Made by a program: the position numbers and the translations under genes. DNA of 64,000 bases from a virus. Location of the stretch: IMG/VR virus record IMGVR_UViG_3300037189_010507, positions 26,572 through 90,571 of that record; one strand, written 5' to 3'. Positions 7,094 through 14,104 of the stretch are shown here, piece by piece; the first letter of the stretch is position 1; each line of letters starts with the position of its first letter. The notes under the pieces were generated by a model. It was given only the letters and a program-made list of their open reading frames with translations. It ran no database searches and was not told the DNA's origin.

Positions 7094-7615
7094 TCATTCT
7101 CCGTCACTTTCTTCATTCTTATTAGCAAAGTATTCATTGACGCTAAGATTAGCACGTTCTAAAATCTCATCAATTGTCAAACCGTTAGGATTTGTCTTAC
7201 CTTTAGGAGAAATAAATTCTTCAGGAAAAGCACCAGCAGAAGTTACAGTTGATGTAATATCAATACTTTCATCATTACTCACTTTTGCAGCAGTATGTAT
7301 TTGTCCACTTGTAAGTGAACGCATACCTGAACGCCTAACTCGCATTTGACGATTACGCAATACCTTATCTGTACCGTCAGGATAAACAATAGCAGGTCTA
7401 TTTTCTAACGTGCGGCGATAGTTATTCATAAAACGCATAGCAGAACCTGAATCAATTTTCCTACCTGTATCTGTTACAAATACATATCTAACAGCCATAT
7501 TTTCTGTAATCTTGATGTAATCCACAATCTTACCGAAATCTTTTACGCCATTAGATAACTGAGTATTTACCATAGCAATTACCCTAGCTTCATAATCATC
7601 ATTTAGAGAAGTCAT
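7094..7615 (-). CDS. Hypothetical protein, first main gene of the leftmost operon
   Basis: 173 residues. The N-terminal 60 residues suggest helix-turn-helix-like packing (NGVKDFGKIVDYIKITENMAVRYV); the rest is low complexity with a basic RNRQMRVRRSGMRS stretch. The start has AAGG seven bases upstream and overlaps the stop of a 25-codon upstream ORF (TATGA). Possibly DNA binding, but unproven. Confidence 0.65.
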   Translation of the reverse strand: MTSLNDDYEARVIAMVNTQLSNGVKDFGKIVDYIKITENMAVRYVFVTDTGRKIDSGSAMRFMNNYRRTLENRPAIVYPDGTDKVLRNRQMRVRRSGMRSLTSGQIHTAAKVSNDESIDITSTVTSAGAFPEEFISPKGKTNPNGLTIDEILERANLSVNEYFANKNEESDGE

Positions 7616-7689
7616 ACCTGAACCTTATCTTTTATGCAATACAATGCCACGTGTAATTCGTAACTCAATTGTTGCGCTATTTGTGGCAT
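7612..7689 (-). CDS. Possible 25-residue leader peptide (leaderless mRNA)
   Basis: ATG 7689 opens a 25-codon frame whose TGA overlaps the ATG of the 7615 gene. No ribosome site precedes it, but a -10 box TAGACT lies six bases upstream, so the mRNA may start at the ATG itself. The first seven bases ATGCCAC can pair with GTGGCAT at 7650-7644 inside the same ORF. The layout suggests a regulatory leader for the gene at 7615. Confidence 0.4.
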   Translation of the reverse strand: MPQIAQQLSYELHVALYCIKDKVQV

Positions 7690-7719
7690 AAAGTTAGTCT
7701 ATCAGTTGGGAATTGAGTT
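7662..7719. repeat. Nine-bp inverted repeat
   Basis: AACTCAATT at 7662-7670 matches the reverse complement AATTGAGTT at 7711-7719 exactly. It is interleaved with a second pair, ATGCCAC 7644-7650 and GTGGCAT 7683-7689. The right arm falls in the spacer of the promoter above, so it could be an operator. Confidence 0.5.
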
Positions 7720-7724
7720 GACAC
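7696..7724 (-). promoter_or_regulatory. Promoter for the 7689/7615 unit
   Basis: On the minus strand GTGTCA (7724-7719) and TAGACT (7701-7696) are separated by 17 bp. The -10 ends six bases before ATG 7689. No other promoter-like pair was noticed closer to the 7615 gene. Confidence 0.45.
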
Positions 7725-7757
7725 GCTGGAAATTAGATTTCTTTTATATTTCTTTTA

Positions 7758-7865
7758 GATCAAAGAAAGGCGCGATTAATTGATCAGAATAGGATCGTAA
7801 AAATATTTTTTATAATATATTGAATTACATTGGCTAGGATCTAAAAGATCAGCTTATTGACGATC
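7758..7865. repeat. Cluster of six GATC sites
   Basis: GATC occurs at 7758, 7782, 7793, 7838, 7847 and 7862, far denser than expected for this base composition. Phage Dam-type enzymes usually act on GATC, and a Dam-family gene is present at 16515, so these could be methylated control sites. Confidence 0.6.
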
Positions 7866-7953
7866 TATATTGCCCGTGTAATTTTAGGGAATTTTCTCAC
7901 CTAATTCACACCCCGCAATATTTTAGCAAATAATGCAAAAATTTTAATATATT

Positions 7954-7992
7954 TTTTTGGGCCTACTACGTTATTCTTATAAAACCCAAAAA
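7954..7992. terminator. Weak hairpin after the glycosyltransferase gene
   Basis: TTTTTGGG (7954-7961) pairs with CCCAAAAA (7985-7992) around a 23-base loop. On the minus strand it follows the stop at 8008 by about 15 bp. No T run follows, so it may act as a transcript end or be incidental. Confidence 0.3.
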
Positions 7993-8007
7993 GGTAAACA
8001 CTTTGAC

Positions 8008-8820
8008 TTATTCTGCTGGCTTAGCATTATCTATAAGGAACTGCATAAGAGTTCCTGTGTATTTCATTCTACCTAGATGCGTAAGTTCAATAGTTGGGTC
8101 TGTCCAAATATCGCCATTCATCTTTTGCCAATAGCGACAGAAACCGTAATCCTCAGATAAGAATCTATTATCTTCGTCTACATAAGAATTAAATAAGGCA
8201 TAAGAATAGTTTCTTTCATCTTCATTAAGCAGCCCGGTATCATCATCATATTTTAATTCCGGATACTGAGCAAACATTTTCTCAAATGCGCTACGCTTAA
8301 TCATCATAAAACCAGTACCAGCATCGTGAACAGAAATGGCACCATTTTCTACAACAATTTGATCACTACCAAAACGAACTGGATTTACAACAAATCTTGT
8401 ACTCAATGATAAAAGTCTATCTGGATCCACACCTTTTTCTACTGCTTTAGAAATTTTTTCCCAATTTATATCCTTTATGGGATAAGCACCAGTTACAATT
8501 TCTTTATCGTGCCATAACATCTTCAAAATATCATCAGGGTTAAAACCTAAATCAACATCAATAAATACCAAATGCGTAAACTCAGGATTAGCCATAAACT
8601 TAGCTACAAGCTGATTTCTAGCTCTTGAAATAAGAGAATCAGATAGTGTACTAATAGAAAATTTTAATCCAATGTCTTTAAACCCAATTGCTGTCTTTAT
8701 GAAAGACATAAAAAATGGTTCCGTAATTTGTTGATCATAACAAGGCAAAGCAAAAAATGGATGCCAACCTTTTATTTGATCAGAAGTAATTTCAATTTCT
8801 TGTTCTTGTGTTTGAATCAT
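8008..8820 (-). CDS. GT-A-like glycosyltransferase
   Basis: 270 residues from ATG 8820. It has an N-terminal alpha/beta domain with SLISRARNQLVAKF and HLVFIDVDLGF, in which DVD is the metal/nucleotide-sugar DxD motif, and AGTGFMMIKRSAFEKM typical of phage family 2-like transferases. It would transfer a sugar from a nucleotide donor in the host cytoplasm. ATG 8862 was rejected because it lies inside the terminator hairpin. A TATACT box seven bases upstream implies a leaderless mRNA of its own. Confidence 0.7.
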   Translation of the reverse strand: MIQTQEQEIEITSDQIKGWHPFFALPCYDQQITEPFFMSFIKTAIGFKDIGLKFSISTLSDSLISRARNQLVAKFMANPEFTHLVFIDVDLGFNPDDILKMLWHDKEIVTGAYPIKDINWEKISKAVEKGVDPDRLLSLSTRFVVNPVRFGSDQIVVENGAISVHDAGTGFMMIKRSAFEKMFAQYPELKYDDDTGLLNEDERNYSYALFNSYVDEDNRFLSEDYGFCRYWQKMNGDIWTDPTIELTHLGRMKYTGTLMQFLIDNAKPAE

Positions 8821-8827
8821 AAACAAA

Positions 8828-8833
8828 AGTATA
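8828..8833 (-). promoter_or_regulatory. Leaderless -10 box TATACT
   Basis: TATACT ends seven bases before ATG 8820 and just beyond the terminator T run. No Shine-Dalgarno sequence is present, and there is no clear -35. The arrangement predicts transcription starting at the initiation codon. Confidence 0.5.
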
Positions 8834-8837
8834 CACG

Positions 8838-8870
8838 AAAAAAAACCCCCATGTGTTTCCACATGGGGGT
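8838..8870 (-). terminator. Strong rho-independent terminator
   Basis: On the minus strand ACCCCCATGTG, loop GAAA, CACATGGGGGT: a perfect 11-bp stem with a stable GNRA tetraloop, followed by a run of T. It ends the terminase-side transcript after the gene at 8895. Confidence 0.9.
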
Positions 8871-8877
8871 CTTTTCC

Positions 8878-8897
8878 TAAATATTTTTTAATATTTA
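8878..8897 (-). repeat. AT-rich hairpin at stop codon
   Basis: TAAATATT and AATATTTA pair perfectly over 8 bp around a 4-base loop. The first three bases are the stop codon of the gene at 8895, and the strong terminator follows. It may protect the mRNA 3' end. Confidence 0.5.
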
Positions 8898-9236
8898 CTT
8901 AGATGCTTTTGTCTTCTCTTTTGCAGTAACAGAAGGCACTGCATTTGCAGTAACAGAAGTCATTGCATTTGTGTCTTGTGTTGCCTTAAAGTAAAGCTTG
9001 CTATCATCTGCATCAAAGCGAATAACAATATTGAAACCTAACTTCTTAGCCTGAGCACGAATACGCTGTTGCATTGAATTGTATGCCTTACCTTTTTCAA
9101 TACCAGTAATGCAAAACTTTTCTCCAGTCTTTACAGACTCATTGAGCGCATCAATAATCATCTGCAATTCTTCAGATACTCTACCTGAGCGAGAGATTTC
9201 TGGAAAGTTTTCTACTTTTTGAATGCTAATGGACAT
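8895..9236 (-). CDS. Hypothetical protein with Ala/Thr/Val repeat tail
   Basis: 113 residues from ATG 9236, chosen for its AAAGGA ribosome site. A compact alpha/beta core (SVKTGEKFCITGIEKGKAYNS, GFNIVIRFDADDSKLYFKA) is followed by a tail with two copies of a TSVTANAV/PSVTA unit. The core is of the size of small basic phage DNA-associated proteins, but this is not proven. It is followed by a strong terminator, consistent with high expression. Confidence 0.65.
   Translation of the reverse strand: MSISIQKVENFPEISRSGRVSEELQMIIDALNESVKTGEKFCITGIEKGKAYNSMQQRIRAQAKKLGFNIVIRFDADDSKLYFKATQDTNAMTSVTANAVPSVTAKEKTKASK
8921..8968. repeat. 24-bp tandem repeat, two copies
   Basis: Units 8921-8944 and 8945-8968 differ at two positions. 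They encode the repeated (A)xxSVTANA tail of the gene at 8895. Confidence 0.75.
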
Positions 9237-9300
9237 TTTAATTTCCTTTGTTCTTGTTGTTTGTAAGTGTTGAAATGGTCTTTCCATTTCGTTGAATGTC

Positions 9301-9330
9301 ATCATAACACCGCCTTTTTCACCGTGTCGG
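9301..9330 (-). promoter_or_regulatory. Candidate promoter for gene 8895
   Basis: CCGACA (9330-9325) and TATGAT (9306-9301) with an 18-bp spacer on the minus strand; transcription would begin about 60 bases before ATG 9236, leaving room for the AAAGGA site. Confidence 0.4.
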
Positions 9331-9380
9331 CAGTTTGCGTATCTTTTTTAAAAAAAGTTTTTGTAACAATTATTTTGTGA

Positions 9381-9578
9381 TCAAAAGTCTTGAGCAATAT
9401 TTTTAGACTTTACATCGTCAGTTTCTTCATAAGTCAAAATGATTTTTTGCAGCTTTTGCACAGCCAATTTGTTTACAGTAAGTTCAAAATTTAAACTACT
9501 AATTTGCCGATTCAATTCAGCAATAATTTCATCAACAGTAACTTGTCCGCTATCTTTATTTAGACTAGATCTATCCAT
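9381..9578 (-). CDS. Hypothetical coiled-coil protein
   Basis: 65 residues with a long helix (VDEIIAELNRQISSLNFELT). It overlaps the terminase 3' end by 19 bp and has a GGAGG nine bases upstream. Its position directly after the large terminase suggests a packaging or head accessory role, but nothing in the sequence shows this. Confidence 0.55.
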   Translation of the reverse strand: MDRSSLNKDSGQVTVDEIIAELNRQISSLNFELTVNKLAVQKLQKIILTYEETDDVKSKNIAQDF

Positions 9579-11290
9579 CTCTCAGCCCCTCCAATCTCTT
9601 TCTTATCTGTATCTTCAAACATTTGAAGATCTCTATTATACATTTTTACAGAAGAGAATTCTTCAAATTCATCATCCATTTCAAATATAGGACTAGGTGC
9701 TAATACTTCAATTTCAACTTCTGAATCAATGGCAGCCATACTCATAGCATTAAAGACAGACCCGGCTAATGCATCAGCTAAGTCTTTAGAACCAGTAGCA
9801 GGGTGATCAATTTTGTTATTACCAAATAACTTTAACTTTAATAATTCTTCTTCAACTAATAACTCATTCCAATATCCGCGTAATCTTGTATCGTACATAC
9901 AAGACATTAATGTGTCATAATCTGTTTTCTTTACGCTATGAAAGTCAGAATTAATTCCCATATTTCTCAAGCTTTGAATCATCTCGATTGATTGCCAACG
10001 GTCAAAGGTAACTAATCCAACATCAAATTTTCTATGGAGATCAACGATCATTTGCCTAATTGATGCGAAGTTAATTTCATTACCAACAGTAGCTTCCCAA
10101 GAATGAACAAGATCAACATTAATAATTGGCAACTTTTCTATACCCATTGATGTTTTAATTTCTTTAAATCCAGCACAATGCGACATACAAAGTGCAGCCC
10201 TATCTCGTTTCAAAGCCAAGTCAACATGAATAAATCTTGTATATCCATCTTTATTATTAAACCAAGGTTTAAACATTCCTTCTTCATCTACTGGATTTTC
10301 TCTATACATAAATGCTTTTCTAACTAGATCAGCATCTCTAAAGTATGCGTCTTCCATATTAGGTGGTTCACATTCAAATCTAGCTCTAGCCTGAATAGGA
10401 TTACGAATATATTCCGACTCTAATTGCTCTCTCTTAATCGTAGGATTAACTTCCCAAGTAGCAGCTTTCATTGACCAAGTTTTTGGTTCATTATTATTTC
10501 TAGAATCAAAATATCTTTGTTGAATAAAGTCACCTTTATAACGAGGGAAAGACAGAAGAATAACTTTACCGACTTCCGGGAAACGAGACATAACAGATAA
10601 CTTACTCATATTATAAATTGCAGATGCAGAACCTTTTGATCTCGTTTCTCCCTTTAATTCAACATCTGTTTTAAAAGCAGCAATTTCGTCAAGAATAATA
10701 GTCATAACTTCATAACCTTCCCAACCTTCACTTTCAGAGTGACCAGAGAAACATCTAACAGGTCTACTAAAGAAAAATATTTCTGAAACTCTAGGTTCAA
10801 ATCCTACTTCATTAAAAAATGGAGAACCAAGCAGTAAGTTTTTAAAAGGCTCAAAGAAAACTCTTTGTGCTTGCTGAGCGTTTACAGCTAAGTTAAGCAA
10901 GTCAATATATACACCATTTGCTTTACCATAATAACTTAAAGGATCTCGAAGACAATGCATAAGATAAGCTGTATACGCCATTGAAATTCTTGCACAATGG
11001 TCTTTACCAGAGCCTTTACCTAACATGCATATGACTTCATTATCTGTATACTTATCGTAATAAGCCGCCCCTTCTTCTTCACCCATCAAATTCATTAACG
11101 TATGTTTTTTAAAAATTTGTGTAGAATGTCGTACAATCTCTAATTGAATAGGAGATAATGGTGGAAGCCCAAGATATTTCCTATCCTCAACAAATACTTC
11201 AATAGGAACAGGTTCTTGTACAAATTCTTCTTTCTTTAGCAATCTTTCAAAGTCTGCTAATTCTAAGTTCATACCGATAAAGTCAGACAT
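9560..11290 (-). CDS. terL: Terminase large subunit
   Basis: 576 residues with both terminase halves. ATPase: Walker A GKGSGKD at 91-97, Walker B TIILDE ending D201-E202. RNase H-like nuclease: FIHVDLALKRDRAAL with D357, VTFDRW with D430, and KDLADALAG near 520 completing the acidic triad. It translocates DNA into the prohead and makes the headful or site-specific cut. The start is one base from the terS stop (overlap). The genes for the head it packages are not nearby, which is unusual. Confidence 0.93.
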   Translation of the reverse strand: MSDFIGMNLELADFERLLKKEEFVQEPVPIEVFVEDRKYLGLPPLSPIQLEIVRHSTQIFKKHTLMNLMGEEEGAAYYDKYTDNEVICMLGKGSGKDHCARISMAYTAYLMHCLRDPLSYYGKANGVYIDLLNLAVNAQQAQRVFFEPFKNLLLGSPFFNEVGFEPRVSEIFFFSRPVRCFSGHSESEGWEGYEVMTIILDEIAAFKTDVELKGETRSKGSASAIYNMSKLSVMSRFPEVGKVILLSFPRYKGDFIQQRYFDSRNNNEPKTWSMKAATWEVNPTIKREQLESEYIRNPIQARARFECEPPNMEDAYFRDADLVRKAFMYRENPVDEEGMFKPWFNNKDGYTRFIHVDLALKRDRAALCMSHCAGFKEIKTSMGIEKLPIINVDLVHSWEATVGNEINFASIRQMIVDLHRKFDVGLVTFDRWQSIEMIQSLRNMGINSDFHSVKKTDYDTLMSCMYDTRLRGYWNELLVEEELLKLKLFGNNKIDHPATGSKDLADALAGSVFNAMSMAAIDSEVEIEVLAPSPIFEMDDEFEEFSSVKMYNRDLQMFEDTDKKEIGGAERWIDLV

Positions 11291-11913
11291 TATTCTGCTC
11301 CTTTATGGGGCGAATTTTCCGTTTCAAATTGTGGAGTTTCTACAATCTCTGCTTCTTCTATAAATTCTTCTTGCGTATTCATAATGTCAAAAGCAATAGA
11401 CAGCTCTCTACGGACTTCATCAGCAATCTCTGGGTACTTTGAAATAACATCTCTGAGGACTCTAGAAAGAATTTGATTAACATTCTCAGCCTTTTGCATT
11501 CGGGCAATATAATCAGAATCACCATTTGTACCGCCCATAAGCTTATGCAATTGTGCTTTCTTATTCGCAATGTCTGCTGCCAATTTAAGAGCCTGAATTC
11601 TTGCTGGAACCATTCCATGATCAGTTGCTATGTTAACTGTCTCCCAAGCTTCCTTACTTAATTGATCAAACTCTTGAAGAGCTTTAATAGTATTAAATTG
11701 AATTCTCTCAAGGAAGTATGGGTCTTCTTCTGCTTGACGGTTGAGTATCTTTTTATACTCGTTTATATAATCTTTCGCATCCGCTATCTTTATAGATAAT
11801 AGCGTTGCTATTTCGTGATAAGAATAACCTTTAACATATAACTGGCCTGCATCTTCTATAGACCTTAATTTGTCAAAGATATTCTTGTCACCTATTGGTT
11901 CAATATTTGACAT
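11290..11913 (-). CDS. terS: Probable terminase small subunit
   Basis: 207 residues directly upstream of terL with overlapping stop and start. Residues about 20-55 (GQLYVKGYSYHEIATLLSI) form a helix-turn-helix, followed by long helices suited to ring oligomerisation and an acidic tail. Small terminases bind the packaging site and stimulate the large subunit. No Shine-Dalgarno precedes the ATG; TAAACT seven bases and TATGAT twelve bases upstream suggest a near-leaderless mRNA. Confidence 0.75.
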   Translation of the reverse strand: MSNIEPIGDKNIFDKLRSIEDAGQLYVKGYSYHEIATLLSIKIADAKDYINEYKKILNRQAEEDPYFLERIQFNTIKALQEFDQLSKEAWETVNIATDHGMVPARIQALKLAADIANKKAQLHKLMGGTNGDSDYIARMQKAENVNQILSRVLRDVISKYPEIADEVRRELSIAFDIMNTQEEFIEEAEIVETPQFETENSPHKGAE

Positions 11914-11920
11914 AATATAT

Positions 11921-11931
11921 AGTTTATCATA
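11921..11931 (-). promoter_or_regulatory. Near-leaderless promoter of the terminase genes
   Basis: TATGAT (11931-11926) overlaps TAAACT (11926-11921), which is seven bases before ATG 11913. It lies just after the terminator at 11952-11973, where a new promoter is needed. No ribosome site is visible. Confidence 0.45.
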
Positions 11932-11951
11932 CTAATACAGAAATAAAAGCG

Positions 11952-11973
11952 AAAAGCCCCGCCGAAGCGAGGC
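11952..11973 (-). terminator. Rho-independent terminator
   Basis: Minus strand GCCTCGC, loop TTCG, GCGGGGC, then TTTT. UUCG is the most stable tetraloop. It follows the tiny gene at 11993 and separates it from the terminase transcript. Confidence 0.9.
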
Positions 11974-11992
11974 AATTCACTATTTTTACTTA

Positions 11993-12079
11993 TTAGTTAG
12001 AGACAACTCTGTAAATAGTAATCTTGTCGTTTTTTGCAAAAAGGACAAGTTGTTCTTGGACTTTTATTGGTGAATTCAT
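11993..12079 (-). CDS. 28-residue mini-protein
   Basis: ATG 12079 to TAA 11993. It has its own promoter-like box (TACTAT six bases upstream), an AGGAAT that could serve as ribosome site, and its own strong terminator, so this is an independent small transcription unit of roughly 120 bases. The DNA also contains a near-perfect 27-base palindrome, so the product may be an RNA instead of, or as well as, a peptide. Confidence 0.45.
   Translation of the reverse strand: MNSPIKVQEQLVLFAKNDKITIYRVVSN
12023..12049. repeat. 27-base imperfect palindrome
   Basis: CTTGTC...GACAAG arms with A/T cores pair at 11 of 12 positions around a 3-base centre. It sits inside the mini-gene 11993-12079 and has no T run on the minus strand, so it is more likely an RNA structure or operator than a terminator. 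Confidence 0.6.
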
Positions 12080-12085
12080 ATTCCT

Positions 12086-12096
12086 ATAGTATCATA
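12086..12096 (-). promoter_or_regulatory. Promoter of the mini-gene
   Basis: Overlapping -10 candidates TATGAT (12096-12091) and TACTAT (12091-12086), with ACGACA 16 bp upstream of the first. The second ends six bases before ATG 12079. Confidence 0.45.
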
Positions 12097-12142
12097 TTCT
12101 GAATCGTTATTTTGTCGTTTGTTTTTGTTTGTATAAAAATTA

Positions 12143-12907
12143 TTATTCTTTCACAAAACCAAGTTGGTCGCCATCTTTTTCAGCAAAAGTGTGAAGAGTA
12201 TCATAATCATAACCATGCATCTTAGTAAAAACTAATCTATAGTTATACCATCCTCTTACACCTTCCCAAAATTTTTGGTCTGTTTCTGCTGCTAGGTCTA
12301 CCAATTCTTCACTCGTTAACAAGAATGTTAGAACTCCCAAAGGCATATAAACAACACTGTTATATGTTGCATCTTTGTCAGATGCATACTCTGCAAGTAT
12401 GTCTTGATACTGCTTAATGACTCTTGCTACACCATCACCGGCATAATAATCAACTTGACCATGTGCATTTCTAATCCTAGGACAGTAATCATCAACAGGA
12501 GTAATTGTTCCAAATGTTCTACAAACCATCGGTCTATATCCATAGATAGTGCAACCACCCTTGTAGAATACACAATGGCGATCTGTCTCTCCATTCATTT
12601 CCCAATTTGGATCATGCATTGCTTCTTTCAAAGATTCAATCATTGATTCCATCCATTCATTTGCAAACTGCTCACCCTTATCTTCCATCTTCAAATAGAA
12701 TTCTTGTGTAATTTTGAAAGCAATATTTGCACATTCTGCAAGAGGAATTCTTAATCCAATCTTGCAACATTTACCTGAACCAAGACACTTGTATTCAGTA
12801 TTATTCTGCTTTGCTTCAATCACTCTAACTTGATTGTAAATCATATCAAGTTTTCCAAATGTTGAAATATCTTTAGCAGTTACGCTTCTTCTCATTTCTT
12901 TCTTCAT
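12143..12907 (-). CDS. YkgJ-type cysteine-cluster protein
   Basis: 254 residues. Cysteines lie in the pattern of the YkgJ/UPF0153 zinc or iron chelating family: KCLGSGKCCKIG, then CVFYKGGCTIYGYRPMVCRTFG, then DYCPR. In bacteria the family is linked to metal-dependent modification or Fe-S binding but is poorly characterised. AAAGGTAAG precedes the ATG, and the start overlaps the HTH gene stop. Its place beside recombination genes is unexplained. Confidence 0.75.
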   Translation of the reverse strand: MKKEMRRSVTAKDISTFGKLDMIYNQVRVIEAKQNNTEYKCLGSGKCCKIGLRIPLAECANIAFKITQEFYLKMEDKGEQFANEWMESMIESLKEAMHDPNWEMNGETDRHCVFYKGGCTIYGYRPMVCRTFGTITPVDDYCPRIRNAHGQVDYYAGDGVARVIKQYQDILAEYASDKDATYNSVVYMPLGVLTFLLTSEELVDLAAETDQKFWEGVRGWYNYRLVFTKMHGYDYDTLHTFAEKDGDQLGFVKE

Positions 12908-13200
12908 TTTAACTTACCTTTCTTTTTAAGTTCATTTTGTTTTCTCATTTCTCTTCGTCTTTGCTCTACCATTTTTTGGGCTGGCGATTTAGGAGCTTTC
13001 TGTTTACCAGCAGATAAGTTTCTTCCCTTGCCCCTGTACTTAAGCAGATCATATTTTTTACACCAGTTGTAAACTGTCTGAGGACTTGTTTTAATATTGT
13101 AATTCTTATCTAAAAGTTTTACAATATCTGTCAAGTTCATTCTTTTAGCAACATAATGCTCATATAAAAATGTTTTATCTTTATAAGGCTCAAGGCCCAT
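12904..13200 (-). CDS. Helix-turn-helix DNA-binding protein
   Basis: 98 residues from ATG 13200, which overlaps the RuvC stop by 11 bp and has GGTGG upstream. Residues about 20-60 (MNLTDIVKLLDKN..SPQTVYNWCKKYDLL) are a clear resolvase/Hin-like HTH; the rest is a very basic tail (QRRREMRKQNELKKKGKLK). It may be a regulator or a structure-specific recruitment factor for the resolvase. Confidence 0.65.
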   Translation of the reverse strand: MGLEPYKDKTFLYEHYVAKRMNLTDIVKLLDKNYNIKTSPQTVYNWCKKYDLLKYRGKGRNLSAGKQKAPKSPAQKMVEQRRREMRKQNELKKKGKLK

Positions 13201-13771
13201 CTTTACCACCAGTTTTGTAATACCATAAAGCAATTCCTAATGCGTCAATAATATCATCATCTTCAAGACCTGGGGTTTCATTTCCATAAGCAATTGAAAC
13301 AATTTCTCTTACTCTAGTTTTTCTTTCGTTCTTCATTTTAATCTGAATAGACCCTTTGGTGCCATTCTTTTCTAAAGAACTCTTATCTTGCTTAGTAACA
13401 TTTTTGTAACCGATAGCTGGTTTCCATTGAAGAGGATTAATATCTCTAGTTTTGATACCTGCTTGATGGAGTATTCCCCATGTAAAACCTATTACATAAG
13501 AAATAATTCTACTTGATTGAAAGTTTTGGACATACACTGATTGCTCAATAGCAGCAACATCTGGCTTATACATATCTATAACCGATGACATTTCTTTGTA
13601 TATCTTTGCAAACTTTTCTGATTCTGTTTTCTCTTTTTTAAGATCTATTTTCCCAGTAGCAATCACATCTTTTTCTTTTGTGACGACTGCCCATGCCAAA
13701 GAATGAGATGCTGGGTCAATAGCTATGACTTTTTGCCAGTCATTGCTACCGACAATATTCTTTAAACTCAT
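13190..13771 (-). CDS. ruvC: RuvC-like Holliday junction resolvase
   Basis: 193 residues with the RNase H-fold acidic tetrad: VIAIDPASHSLAWAVV (D19 region), VAAIEQSVY, and GLEDDDIIDALGIALW near the C-terminus. It would cut recombination or replication junctions before packaging. ATG 13771 has no ribosome site and lies six bases after a perfect TATAAT, so the mRNA is probably leaderless. Confidence 0.85.
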   Translation of the reverse strand: MSLKNIVGSNDWQKVIAIDPASHSLAWAVVTKEKDVIATGKIDLKKEKTESEKFAKIYKEMSSVIDMYKPDVAAIEQSVYVQNFQSSRIISYVIGFTWGILHQAGIKTRDINPLQWKPAIGYKNVTKQDKSSLEKNGTKGSIQIKMKNERKTRVREIVSIAYGNETPGLEDDDIIDALGIALWYYKTGGKDGP

Positions 13772-13777
13772 CTATAT

Positions 13778-13783
13778 ATTATA
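13778..13783 (-). promoter_or_regulatory. Leaderless promoter, TATAAT
   Basis: Consensus TATAAT on the minus strand (13783-13778) with TGAACA 16 bp upstream; the start codon of ruvC follows after six bases. Confidence 0.6.
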
Positions 13784-13792
13784 GCGTATAGA

Positions 13793-14104
13793 TTAACGCT
13801 GTTCATCCCTAAGCTTCTTTTCATCCCATCCCCAACTAATTAATCTTTGTATGTATCGTTCAGTTTTACACTGTTCGCATATTTCTTCTTCATTATAGGA
13901 TGAAAGAACAGTATCACAATCTTTTGTTTTACAAATTCTTTTTCGCTTTTTATTCTCTTTTTTTCTGTAGTAGTTTTCAAGCAGTTTTTTATTTGTTACA
14001 ACTTTTCTACATTCTGGTGAGCAGTATATAGTGTTGTAAACTTTTGCTATAAAATCTTTTTTACATTCTTCGTTTTGACATACTCTTTGTTCGCTATCAA
14101 ACAT
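13793..14104 (-). CDS. Zinc-ribbon protein
   Basis: 103 residues from ATG 14104 (overlapping the nuclease gene stop by 8 bp). Two ribbons are visible: CQNEECKKDF...YCSPECRK and CKTKDCDTVL...CEQCK, joined by a strongly basic linker. The first resembles the FCS/MYM-like knuckle seen in phage DNA-metabolism proteins. Probably binds nucleic acid; exact role unknown. Confidence 0.65.
   Translation of the reverse strand: MFDSEQRVCQNEECKKDFIAKVYNTIYCSPECRKVVTNKKLLENYYRKKENKKRKRICKTKDCDTVLSSYNEEEICEQCKTERYIQRLISWGWDEKKLRDEQR

Larger units (their letters stand above)
7690..8007. other. Non-coding AT-rich gap
   Basis: This is the longest gene-free stretch in the window. It holds the promoter at 7696-7724, a cluster of six GATC sites at 7758-7865, an AT-rich TATAATATATTG core around 7811-7822 and a weak 8-bp inverted repeat (7954-7961 with 7985-7992) after the glycosyltransferase gene. 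It could be a regulatory or replication region; I see no tRNA and no longer ORF. Confidence 0.6.

Noticed and set aside
7616-8007. tRNA or structured RNA gene in the large gap
   Set aside because: No cloverleaf, T-arm GGTTCRANYC or CCA pattern was found on either strand.
8821-8862. Longer start (ATG 8862) for the glycosyltransferase
   Set aside because: It lies inside the terminator stem-loop, so the first residues would come from a terminator; ATG 8820 fits a leaderless start.
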